DNA of 28,364 bases from Myxococcales bacterium UBA5297. GTDB lineage: Bacteria > Myxococcota > Myxococcia > Myxococcales > UBA5297. Where the stretch lies: NCBI GenBank assembly GCA_002408385.1, contig DHSB01000117.1, positions 7,743-36,106 of the forward strand. The letters are read 5' to 3'. The notes beneath the pieces were generated by a model. It was not told the origin of the DNA, made no database searches, and was given only the letters and a program-made list of their open reading frames with translations. The translations under genes were made by a program, and so were the position numbers. Below are positions 1 to 10,700 of this stretch, in pieces. Each line of letters starts with the position of its first letter. The first letter of the stretch is position 1.

Positions 1-1
1 G

Positions 2-667
2 CCCAAGGCCATCGACATCAACGCCAAGGACCTCGTCAAGCGCACCGGGCTGGTCAACGTGCTCGGCTCGGGCGGTGGCGGCGGGCTGGCGACCATCTTC
101 GGCCAAGGCGGCCTCGGGGGCGACATCAAGGGCGCGCTCGGCAACATGTTCGGCTCGCGGGTCGGCGACTCGGGCGGCTTCGGGGGCCTTGGGCTCAAGG
201 GCACCGGTACCGGCGGCGGCGGCATGGGCAACACCATCGGCATCGGGGGAATCGGGACCAAGGGGCGTGGCGGCGGGCTGGGCACCTATGGCGTCGGGGT
301 CGGCAGCCTCGACCCGAAGAAGAGCAGCGATGTCTCCATCGCCGACAGCGAGTCGGTCATCCAGGGCTCGCTCGACAAGGAGCTCATCCGCCAGGTGATT
401 CGCCGCAACATCGGGCAGATCAAGTACTGCTACGAGAAGGAGCTGCAGACCAAGCCCAATCTCGCCGGCAAGGTTGCAGTGCGCTTCCTCATCACGCCGA
501 AGGGAACGGTCCAGACCGCCAAGGTGGCCGAGGGCACGACGCTGCGCGACGCGGCGGTCGGCGACTGCATCACCCTGCGCGTGCGGAGCTGGAGATTCCC
601 AGAGCCCAAGGGCGGCGGCAGCGTGATTGTGACCTATCCGTTCGTCTTCAAGCAGGCCGGCGAGTAG
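2..667 (+). CDS. gltG: GltG/PglI-like protein, C-terminal part (gene starts before the window)
   Basis: The reading frame is open from base 2 to the stop at 665-667, so the 5' end lies outside the window; the GTG at 59 is internal. About 221 residues are visible. The first ~100 are an extremely glycine-rich linker. The last ~100 form a TonB-like AgmX/PglI C-terminal domain, with the pattern LIRQVIRRNIGQIKYCYE, a beta-strand segment around VAVRFLITPKG, and a final strand ending in YPFVFK; the paired cysteines in QIKYCYE and VGDCITL are typical of this family. In Myxococcus xanthus GltG (PglI) is an inner-membrane protein whose TonB-like end crosses the periplasm to contact outer-membrane Glt proteins during gliding. 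The downstream order (barrel, giant TPR protein, AgmX-like protein) supports this assignment. The N-terminal FHA and membrane parts expected of GltG cannot be checked here, so a paralogue is possible. Confidence 0.75.
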   Translation, partial: PKAIDINAKDLVKRTGLVNVLGSGGGGGLATIFGQGGLGGDIKGALGNMFGSRVGDSGGFGGLGLKGTGTGGGGMGNTIGIGGIGTKGRGGGLGTYGVGVGSLDPKKSSDVSIADSESVIQGSLDKELIRQVIRRNIGQIKYCYEKELQTKPNLAGKVAVRFLITPKGTVQTAKVAEGTTLRDAAVGDCITLRVRSWRFPEPKGGGSVIVTYPFVFKQAGE

Positions 668-787
668 CGCGCTTCGGCTCGCCCGCGGCGCCGCCGGTCA
701 GAGGGCACCGCGTCCGGCGTGAAGCGGGCTCAAGGCGGCTGGAAGCATGGTTTGACCCCGAATCCCCCAAAGCACGGACGACCCGAC

Positions 788-1408
788 ATGCGCCCACTGC
801 TCGCAGCCAGTCTCTGTCTTGCGCTCCTCGTCCCCGGCGTCGCCCGGGCCCAAGGCGAGGCGGCGGCCCCGCTCGAGGACAAGCCCGCCGTGCAGCTCAA
901 CGAGGTCGAGCGCGGCCTGTTCTTCGGCGCGCAGGCCGGCGCGGTCTTGCTCTTCGGGCCGGGTGCCCAACAGGGCTCGGGGCTTTCGATGGGCCAGAGC
1001 CTCGGGGTTACGGTCGGCGTGGACATCGGCGAGTTGCTCTCGGTTGGGCTGCTGGTGTTGGGTTCGCACATCGATACTCCGCCCGGCTTCACCGCCGAGT
1101 CTGGGATGCGCGGCGATTTCTCCACGCTCACGATTGGAGCGCTCGCCAGGGTGAATCTTTTCGGCTCGCCGGACAGCAATGGCATCAAGCGTCTATTTGT
1201 CGATGTCCACGCCGGTGGTGGCCTTGGATTGATGGGGCCAAAGAACATCTACCCGAGCTCGGACATCGTGGTGCTGGGCGGGACCGGCCTGCAGTACTTC
1301 ACGCACCTGCGCCACTTCTCGATTGGACTCGACGCCGACTTCCTCTTCGGCGTCTCGAACATGGGCCCGGGCGCGATGCTCTCGCCGTACCTGCGCTACA
1401 CGTTCTAG
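788..1408 (+). CDS. outer-membrane beta-barrel protein of the Glt cluster (GltA/GltB/GltH type)
   Basis: A protein of 206 residues. The ATG at 788 is chosen over the upstream GTG at 719 because it starts a clear signal peptide (residues 1-21, ending ARA before QGEA). The mature part alternates short glycine-rich amphipathic strands and turns, and the last residue is phenylalanine (YLRYTF), the usual end of a protein inserted by the BAM complex. It lies 120 bp after the GltG-like gene and 366 bp before the giant TPR gene. In M. xanthus the barrels GltA, GltB and GltH occupy this stretch and anchor the gliding complex in the outer membrane. Which of the three this one matches cannot be decided by eye. 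Only one barrel gene is found between the gltG-like and gltI-like genes here. Confidence 0.7.
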   Translation: MRPLLAASLCLALLVPGVARAQGEAAAPLEDKPAVQLNEVERGLFFGAQAGAVLLFGPGAQQGSGLSMGQSLGVTVGVDIGELLSVGLLVLGSHIDTPPGFTAESGMRGDFSTLTIGALARVNLFGSPDSNGIKRLFVDVHAGGGLGLMGPKNIYPSSDIVVLGGTGLQYFTHLRHFSIGLDADFLFGVSNMGPGAMLSPYLRYTF

Positions 1409-1423
1409 CGAGTCAGGGCCAAG

Positions 1424-1514
1424 GTCGAGAGTCGACGGTCGAGAGTCGACAGCCCGGGCTACGCCCGGAACCTGGCTTTCCACTCCCAACTCAAAACTCA
1501 AGACTCCCAACTCA
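1424..1514. repeat. short tandem repeats in the intergenic region before gltI
   Basis: The 366-bp gap between the barrel gene and the giant TPR gene holds no convincing gene. It contains two perfect 13-bp copies of GTCGAGAGTCGAC at 1424-1436 and 1438-1450, and two perfect 12-bp copies of ACTCCCAACTCA at 1482-1493 and 1503-1514. Two runs of eight G follow at 1548-1555 and 1575-1582. The core GTCGAGAGTCGA recurs at 16607-16618, also between genes, so this is a dispersed intergenic repeat family of unknown function. Confidence 0.7.
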
Positions 1515-1679
1515 TTGGGCGCCCGCTCGCGCCCCCGCGTTTCCGTGGGGGGGGGCGAGAGCCTCGTGACCTCAGGGGGGGGTGAAGGGCCGCCAGCCTG
1601 CCAGAGGAGCCCTCTCTCGGCCACGAATCGCCGCGCATTCCTACGCAGAGCGCAAGGGGGATGCCTCACTGCCCGATTC

Positions 1680-1708
1680 TTGCCGGGGCAGGAGGGGGCG
1701 ACTATAGT
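1680..1708 (+). promoter_or_regulatory. candidate sigma-70 promoter for gltI
   Basis: A -35 box TTGCCG (1680-1685) and a -10 box TATAGT (1703-1708) are separated by 17 bp, inside a locally AT-richer patch that stands out from the surrounding GC-rich sequence. A transcript from here would start near 1715 and leave a leader of about 60 nt before the GTG at 1775. This placement argues against the upstream in-frame ATG at 1661 as the start of gltI. Confidence 0.45.
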
Positions 1709-1774
1709 TTTCGTCCTTCTTTTGAGCGGTTAGCTTCGCCAGGCTTCTCACCACGAACCAAGATCGGACAAGCC

Positions 1775-4700
1775 GTGCAAGAGCTCATCGACAAGCACCT
1801 GGCGGCGTTGGAACGTGCGCCCAGCGACGACAAGCCCTTCATCGAGCTCGAGAGTCTCTTCGAGGGTTCGGCGCGCTGGGACGAGCTGCTCCACCTCTAC
1901 GAGAGTCGAGCGGCGACCTTTCCCGACTCGCCCGGTGCGGCGCGCCTCCTCGCGCGCGCTGGCGACCTGCTCCGGCTGAAGCTGAGCAACGGCCTGCGGG
2001 CCGAACAGCTCTATCGGCGCGCCCTGGCAGCGCGCCACAACGAGCCTTCGGCGCTCGACGGGCTGCGGGCGATCTACGAAGAGAAGGGCGATCTCGCGGC
2101 CCTTGCGAGCGTCCTCGAGAGGCGCGCGGCGAGCACGCCGGGGGCCGAGTCGGCGCCGATCTGGATGGAGCTTGGACGCACCTGCGAGAGGCTCAACCGG
2201 CGTGACCGGGCGGTGCTCGCCTATCAGCGTGCGGCCAAGGCCGCCCCCGCGCTGCGCGAAGCGTCCGAGGGCGCGTTTGCGAACCTCGTGGCCATGGAGC
2301 GCTACCGGATGGCCCTCGCGCTCCTCGACTCGATGGGCGAGCGCTTCGGCACCGAGGGGCTCGCCCCACGCTATGTGCAAATCGGTCAGGCGCTCGCTGA
2401 CTCACCGCCCGACCACCCGATGGCGCTACACGCCCTCGAGGCCGCTCTCGAGCTCGACGCCGAGGAGCTGAGCGCGGCGCGCCTGCACGACCTGGTGCGC
2501 ACCTATCGCGACACCTGGCGCGAGCGCGTACGCGCCTTGCGCCTGGAGGCCAACGACGAACGCGACCGCCGCCGGCGCGCCAGGCTCTTCTTGTCGGTGG
2601 CCCTCGCCCATGCGGCCTACGACGGGGAGGCTGATGCCCGAAAAAAGGCGAGGGAGTACATCGAGAACGCGCTGCTGCTGTGGCCGGGGATGCCCCAGGC
2701 GCTCGACGCGCTCGAGCGCATGGCGGCCGAGACGAACGATTGGAAGGGGCTCGACAGCTTCTTCGACAAGCTCGCCTCCAACACCAAGGAGCGGTCGGCA
2801 ACCGTCGACATCCTCCTGCGGCTGGCGATGCTCCGGGTCGTGCAGTTTGCCGACAGCGCCTCGGCGCTTGAGGCCTCGCTGCGGGCCGCCGAGCTCGACC
2901 CCGCGCGTGCCGAGCCGGTCGGCCTCGCGGCCGATTTCCTGCTCGATCTCGGCCGGGCCGAGGACGCCAAGGCGCTGCTCGAGAGGCACCTCGTTTCGCT
3001 CGCCGACCCTCACGCGAAGATCACGCTGCGGCTGCGACTGGCCGAGCTGTTCGAGACGCGGCTTTCCGACCAGGCCCACGCGCAGCTCCAGCTCGAGGCA
3101 GCGCTCGCGGCCGACCCGGGCTGCCTCGAGGCGGCCCGCAGACTCGTGCCGCTGTACGAGGCCGAGGGCGAGCCCGAGAAGCTCGCCCAGGTGCTCGAGC
3201 TGGCCTTGCCGGCGCTTTCGGACATCGACGAGAAGGTCGCCACCCTGGGGCGCATCGCCGAGATGTACGGCGATCTGCTCGACAAGCCGGCCGAGGCGGT
3301 CAGGGCGCTCGCGCGGGCCATCCTGCTCAAGCCCGGCCGCGCCACGCTGCGCAAGGAGATCGAGCGCTATGCCGCCGCCGCCCAGCTCTGGGAGACGGTG
3401 GTCTCGACCTATCGGGCAGCGGCCAGCCTCGCCGAGCCGCAGGTGCGCTCGGTGCTGCTGCGGCGTGCGGCCGAGCTTCTCGACTCGCCCCTCGGGCGCC
3501 TCTCCGACTCGATCACTCTTTGGAAGCAGCTCCTTGAGCTCGAGCCGGAGGATGCCGAGGCGCTCGGCGCCGTCGAGGCGCTGCTCGCGCGCACCGGCGC
3601 ACACGCCGAGCTCGCGGCCAGTCACGAAACACAGCTTCGCGAGGCGAGCGACCCCCGCGAGCAGCGGCTCATCCTCGAGAAGATGGCCCGCTCGCTCGAA
3701 GAATCCGGCGGCAAGCCGGCCGAAGCTGCCGACGTCTATCGACGGCTGCTCGAGATCGAGCCGGACTCGACCCCCACCCTCGAGCGCTACCTCGAGGCCT
3801 GCACCGCGCTCGAGCGCTGGGCGCAGGTCGCCGACACCGCCGGCCAGCTCGTCGAGCGCGCCGAAGACCCGGAGGTGGCGCGCGAGTGGATGATGCGGCG
3901 CGCGCAGGTGCTCGCCGACCGTCTCGGACGCAGGGAGGAGGCGGCGCAGCTTCTCCTGCAGGTCTTCGGCGAGCAAGCCGACCGCCCCGGGCTCATCGCC
4001 GAGCTTGAGAAGGCGTCCTCCTCAGGCGTCCTCTCGCTGCGAATCGCCGAGGCGCTCTATCCGCGCTACCTGCAGACGGGCGACTACGGGCGGGCCGCGG
4101 TCGCGCTGCAGACCCGCGTCGCGGGGACCAGCGAGCCTCTCGCCCGGCGGGCGCTGATGATCGAGCTGGCGGGGCTTCACGAGGAGAAGCTCGCCGACCT
4201 GCGGGCCGCCTTGAGCTGGCTCGAGAAGGCCTTCAAGCTCGCCCCCGGGGAGCGGGCGGGGCGCGAGCGGGTCGAGCGGGTCGCGAGCGACTTGGGCGCG
4301 CAGGCCGAGCTCGGCGCGGTGTTCGTCGAAATCGCCGACGGCCTGTCGGACGAGCCGCTCGTCCTCGAGCTGCTGCTGCGGGCCTCCGATCTCGCCGAGT
4401 CCGCCTCCGAGACCGACCTCTCCATCCAGGCGCTCGAGCGTGGGCTCGCCAGGCTCGGCAACCGGTCCGAGCTGCTGCAGGCCCTGCACCGGGTCGCGCA
4501 GCGGGCCGAGCGCTGGACCGACTGCGAGCGCGCCCTGCGGTTGAGGTTGGAGGTGGAGACCGAGCAGCGAGTGCCGTTGCTCCTCGAGCTGGCCGGGGTC
4601 GCCGAGCGGCTCGGAAAGCCGGCCGAGGGCGCTGCGGCGCTCGAGGAGGCGGTCGAGGCAGGGGCGGGCGCGCCGGAGGTGCTCGCGCGCCTCTCCAAGC

Positions 4701-7700
4701 TGCACGAGCAGGCCGGTGACGCCCAAGGGCTCAAGCAATCGCTCGACCGCGAGCTGCGCCTCGCCGAGGAGTCGGGCGATCGCGAGCGCTCGGCGCGGCT
4801 GCGGCTGAAGCTGTCGAAGCTGCTCGAAGGGGGCGATCGCGACGGCGCGCTGCGCAACTACGCGGCCGTGCTCGCCGAGCGCCCCACGGATCCGGAGGCC
4901 CTCGCCGCGCTCGAGCGCATGCTGCAGGCGCCCGAGACCCGCGAGGCGGCCGCCCGCGCGCTCGCGCCCGCCTACGAGCTCGCCAAGGAGCACCGCAAGC
5001 TCGTCTACGCCCTCGAGATCCTCGCCGAGTCGGCGGCCGACGCGGCCGAGAAGGCCGCCGTGCTCAAGCGGGCCGCCCAGATCCACGCGGTCGACCTGCG
5101 CCAGGGCGAGCTCGCCTTCGCGACCCTTGCCCGCGCGCTGCGCCTGGTGCCCACCGATGCCCAGCTCCGGGTGGCGACCCGAAAGGCGGCCGAGGAGTGC
5201 GACTCGCTCGACGCCTACGCCGAGATCCTCGGCGAGTCGGCCGAGGGCGCACCGGGGGTCCAGGCGGTGCCGCTCTTGCGTGAGCTCGCCGAGGTGTGCG
5301 AGCGCAAGCTGGCCGATCGCGACCGGGCCGTCGAGGCCTATCGGCGCATCCTCGAGCTCGATCCGGACAACCTCGACGCCCTGCGCGGGTTGCACCGCCT
5401 GTATCGGCTCGCCGAGCGCTGGGAGGAGCTGGCCGAGACCTGCCAGCGGCTCGCCAAGGTCGTCTTCGATGACCAGGAGAGGGTGTTGCTCTGGCGCGAG
5501 GCCGGCACGCTGTTCGAGGGCGTGCTCGACCGCAAGGAAGAGGCGGCGGCCTGCCTGCGGGCGCTCTCCGAGGTCGATCCGCTCGATCGCGACGCGGCCA
5601 TCGCGCTCGAGCGCCTCTACGAGAAGCTCGAGCGGCCGCAGGACCTGGCCTTCGCGCTCGAGCTGCGTCGGGCGCAGGAGGGCGCCGGCGCCGCAGGACG
5701 CGAGGCGGCCTTTCGCCTCGCCGACCTCAAGCACAACGTGCTCAACGACCCGAACGGCGCCCTGCAAATCTACGGGCAGATCATCGCCGACGACCCTTCG
5801 CACGTCGGCGCCCGGGCGGCGCTCGAGGCGTGGGCGAAGACCGGTGGCCCGGGCAGCATCGAGGCGGTCAAGCTGGTCGACCCCGTGCTCGAGCGCGCTG
5901 GCGAGCATCCTCGCCGCGTCGCCTTGCGCGAGGCGCGGCTGGCGGGCGCCTCGGGCGAGGAGAAGGCCCGCCTGGCCGCCGAGATCCGCCGGATCTACGA
6001 GGTGGACATGGGGCGCGCCGAGCTCGCCTTCATGGCCGCCTGTCGCGCCTGGGGCGAGGGGATAGATCGCGAACGGGTCCAGGTCGAGATGGAGCGGCTG
6101 GCCCGCGACACCAACAGCGTCGAGGAGCTGGCCGAAGTCTACGAGTCGGTGGTCGAGACGGCCAGGCCCGGCGACGAGATCACCGCGACGGCGCTGCGGC
6201 GCGCCGCCCAGCTACGCGGCCAGGCAGGCGAGACCGACCAGGCGGTCGAGCTGTGGACCCGCCTCTTGCAGGAGGCGCCGGGGGATCATGAGGCGCTCGA
6301 GGCGCTCGCCCGGCTGCACGAGCACAACCAGAACGCCCGCGAGCTTGCCGAGGTCTATCGCCAGCAGGCCCAGCTTGCCCAGGAGCCCGCCCAGCGCGCC
6401 CACCTGTTGCTGCAGGCCGGCCAGGCGAAGCTGCAGACCGGAGACCACGAGGCGGCCGTCGAGTTGGGGCGCCAGGTGCTCGTCATCGCCCCGAAGAGCC
6501 GCGAGGCGCTTGCGCTGCTCGAGCGTGCCTACGACAGGCTCGAGCTCGCCCGTGAGCACGCCGACGTCTTGCGCCTGCTCGCCGAGGTGACCGAGGAGCC
6601 CCCGGCCCGTCGCACCTTGTTGCTGAGGCGCGCCGCGCTGCTCGAGACCGAGGGCGATCCGGCCGAGGCGGTCGAAGCCTATGCCAAGGTGCTCGCCGAC
6701 AGCCCGGGCGAATCGAGCGCGGTCGCCGGGCTCGAGCGCCTGTTCGACCAGGAGCAGACCCGACCCCTCGCGGCCCGGGTCCTCGAAGAGCTGTACCGCT
6801 CGGTCGACGACGCGCGCAGCCTGTGCGAAGTGCTCGAGGTCAAGGCGGGTCTCTCTACCAAGGAAGACCGGCTCGAGACGCTGCAGGAGATCGCCCGGCT
6901 GCGCGAGTCGCTCGGCCAGCGCCCGCTCGCCTTCACGGCGCTGCTGCGCTGCTTCCGCGACGACTCGTCGCAGGCGGAGATCCGAGACGAGCTCGAGCGG
7001 CTGGCCGCCGAGACCGGCTCGTTCGAGGAGCTGGCCGCCGCCTACGAGGACGAGCTCGAGCGCGAGGCGAGCGAGGGGCTGCAGCTCGAGCTGTGGCGCC
7101 GCCTCGGCGCGATCTACGGGGAGCGGCTCGGCCGGCCCGACCGCGCGGCGCAGGCCTGGGAGCAGGTCTCGCGGCGCGCGCCGCAGGATGCCGAGGTGCT
7201 CGGCACCCTGTCGCGCCTCTACCGGCGCACCTCCTCCCAGCGCGATCTGGCGGCGGTGCTCTGGCGCCAGGTGCGGCTCGCCGAGTCGCAGGGCCGAAGG
7301 CGGGATCTGCTCGTCGAGCTCGCCCAGCTCGCCGAGGAGCGGCTCGCCGACCATGACGGCGCCATCTGCGCCTGGAAGGAGCTGCTCAAGCTCAACGACG
7401 AAGACGTGCAGGCTCAGCAGAGCCTCAGCCGGCTGCTCGCCGAGCAGGGACGGTGGGACGAGCTCGCCGAGCTTATCGCCGCGCGCATCGAGCAGGCCGA
7501 GCGCGAGGAGAAGGTCGAGCAGAGCCTCGAGCTGCAGGTCGAGCTTGGCCGCATCAAGCTCGCCCGGCTCGCCGACCCGCGAGGCGCGCTCTCCCACTTC
7601 ACCGAAGTGCTCGCGCGCCGCCCAGGCCACCCTGGGGCGGTCGCCGCCCTCGAGGAGATGGCCCGGGGCGAAGGCGGGATGAAGGCCGAGGCCGCGCTCG

Positions 7701-10700
7701 CGCTCGAGCCAGTCTTTGCCGACAGCGCCGACCACCTCAGGCTCGTGCAGGTCATCGAGGCGCGCGCGCAGGGCGCCGCGCCGCTGGAGAAGGCCGCGCT
7801 GCTGCGCCGCATCGCCGAGCTCTACGCCGGCCCGCTCGAGAGCGCCGACATGGCGTTCGTCTATGCCGGCCGCGCCCTCGAGGCCGCCCCCGACGACCTC
7901 GAATCGCTGGCCGCGGGGCAGCGCTATGCCGAGGCCGCAGGCACCCGCGAGGAGCTGGCCGCCCTGGTCGGCGAGCTGGTCGACAGGGCCCGGACCGACG
8001 AGGCGCGGGTCGGGCTACAGCGGGCGCTTGCGCGCCTGCTCGCGGCCGAACCGGACAGCCGGGAAGAGGCGGTGCCCGCGTTCAAGAAGCTGCTCGAGCT
8101 TGCCCCGGGCGATCCCGAAGCGCTCGAGGGGCTCGCGGCGCTCTACCGCGACGGCGAGCAGTGGAGCGAGCTGCTCGAGGTGCTACGGCGCATGCTCGCC
8201 GCGGCCCAGGCCGACGAGACGCGCGCCGGGCTGCTGCGGCGCATCGGCGAGCTGCAGGACGAGCGGCTGGGGGATCACTCGGCCGCCATCGCCACCTTCC
8301 GCAGGCTGCTCGAGATCGCCTCCGACGACGCGAACGCTCTCGAACGGCTCGACAGGCTGTGCCAGCGCGGAGAGCGCTGGGCGGAGCTGGCCGATACGCT
8401 CTCCAAGGAGATCGATCTCGCCCGCTCGCTCGGGCGCAAAGAGGCCGAGCTCGGGTTGAAGTTCCGGCTCGCAGAGCTGCGTGAGCAGCGGCTGCTTGAC
8501 CGGGCCGGCGCGCTCAACCTGTTTCGCAACATCCTCGAGGCCAAGCCTGGCCACGAGCAGACGATCGCGCGGCTTGAGTCCATCGTCGCCCGCGAGCCGG
8601 CCAACGACGAGGCGGGAGAGATCCTCGCCGACGCGCTGCGGACCATCGGCAACCACGCCAAGCTCGCCGGGTTGCTCGAGGACCGGGCCGCCGCGGTCCA
8701 GGACGGGGCCGCGCGTCAGAAGCACCTCCTCGAGCTGGCGCGCCTGCGGCTGCACCTCGAGCGGCCCGACCTCGCCTTTCTGGCGCTGTGCAAAGCTCTG
8801 CGCGAGGACCCGGCCGACCGCGACGTGCGGGCGCTGCTCGAGCGCACCGCCGACCAGGCCGAGACGCACGAGGAGCTCGCCGAGCTCTACCGCGAGGAGC
8901 TGCCGAAGCTCGACGGCGCGGAGGCCGGCGCGCTCTGCCTCGAGCTCGCGCAGCTCTACGAGGCCAAGGTCCACGAGGCCGAGGAGGCCATCGAGTTCTA
9001 CGAGCGGGCCCGCTCCTTTGACACCTCGCTGGCGCCTAAGGCGCTGCCCGCGCTCGACAGGCTCTATAAGGAGGCCGAGGCTTGGCGCGAGCTCGCCGAG
9101 GTGCTCACCGCGCTCGTCGCGCTCGTCGAAGAGCCCCATGAGCGCACCGCGCTGCTCTTTCGCCTCGGCCAGCTCGCCGAGGACCAGCTCGAGCCGCCCT
9201 CGCCGGATCGCGCCGCGCGCGCCTTCGAGCAGATCCTCGACATCGACCCCGGGCACCTGCCGGCGGCGCGCTCTCTTGAGCGGCTGTACGAGAATGCCCG
9301 GCGCTTCGACCGGCTCTACTCCACGCTCGATCTGCAGCGCGAGCGCGCCTCGGGCCCGGACCGCGAGCGGCTGACGGCGCGGATGGCCGAGGTCGCCGCG
9401 AACGGTCTGAACGACCCGGAGCGGGCGATCGCGCTGTACAACGAGGTCCTCGCCCTCAACCCGCGCTCGGAGGCTGCCTTCCTTGCGCTCGAGGGTCTCT
9501 TCGAGGACACCGACCAGCAGGAGCAGCTCGTCGGGCTGCTGCAGCGACGGCTCGCCAATACGGTCGATCCGCGCGAGATCACCCGGCTGTCCGACAAGCT
9601 CGGACGGGTGCTCGCCGGCCTGGGCCGGCACCCGGAGGCTATCGCCGCCTTCCGCGCGGCGCTCGAGCGCGACCCGCGGCATCGCCGGGCCCTCGAGTGG
9701 CTGCGCGACATCTACGAGCAGTACTCGCCCAGCGAGGACCTCGCCGGCGTGCTGCGGCGGCTCATCCCGCTGCAGGACGACACTGCCTCGGTCAAGAAGG
9801 TGCGGCTGCGACTGGCCGAGACGCTCGCCGCCCTCGACAAGCGCGACGAGGCGATCGAGGCCGCGCGCAGGGTCCTCGACCTCGAGCCGCACCAGCTCGA
9901 GGAGCTGCAGCGCACCGAGGAGCTGTTCCGGCTGCTCGAGGCGTGGACCGACCTGGTGCGGGCCATGGAGATCCGCGCCGAGGTCGCCGGCGAAACCGGC
10001 GAGCCCGCCGAGGCGCTCGCCGTGCTCTACGCGATAGGCGCGCTGTACGCAGAGAAGCTGGAAAAGCGCGAAGCCGGGGCCTCGGCCTACGAGCGGATCC
10101 TCGAGCTCGCGCCAGGCGAGCGCAACGCGTTCGACGCGCTGCGCGAGATCTACGCCTCCTCGGGCGACTGGCGCCGCTACGCGGCCGCCTGCGAACGCTA
10201 CCTGCCCGGCGCGACCGAGGCGGGCGAGCGGGTCGGGGTGCTCAAGGAGCTGGGCGCGGTGCAGGAGACCAGGCTTGGCCACAAGGACCTCGCCTTCCTC
10301 TCCTATTGCCGCGCCTTCAGCGAGCGGCCCGACGACGAAGAGGTGCGCGGGGCGGTGCACCGGCTCGCGGAGGAGACGAGCAGCTTCGAGGAGCTCGCGA
10401 CGGTCTACGAGGAGGTCGTCGATTCGGTCGAAAAGGGTCCGCTCGCCGAGCGGCTCTACCTCGCGCTCGCCCGGCTGCAGGACGAGAGGCTCGACGAGCC
10501 CGAGGAGGCCGAGGCGTCGCTGCGCAAGGTGCTCGAGTTCGACCCGGCCAACCGCGCCGCGCTCGAGATGCTCGCCGCGATGTTCTCGCGCCGCGGCCAG
10601 GACAACGAGTACGTCGTCAGCCTCGAGCAGAAGCTCGAGGCGGCCGCCTCGATAGAGGAGCGGAAGGCGATCCTGCGCGAGATCGCCCACACGCACGAGG

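Noticed and set aside
1661..1774. Extension of gltI to the ATG at 1661
   Set aside because: The added 38 residues do not look like TPR sequence, the stretch is locally AT-rich with a promoter-like pair at 1680-1708, and the GTG at 1775 gives a family-like start.
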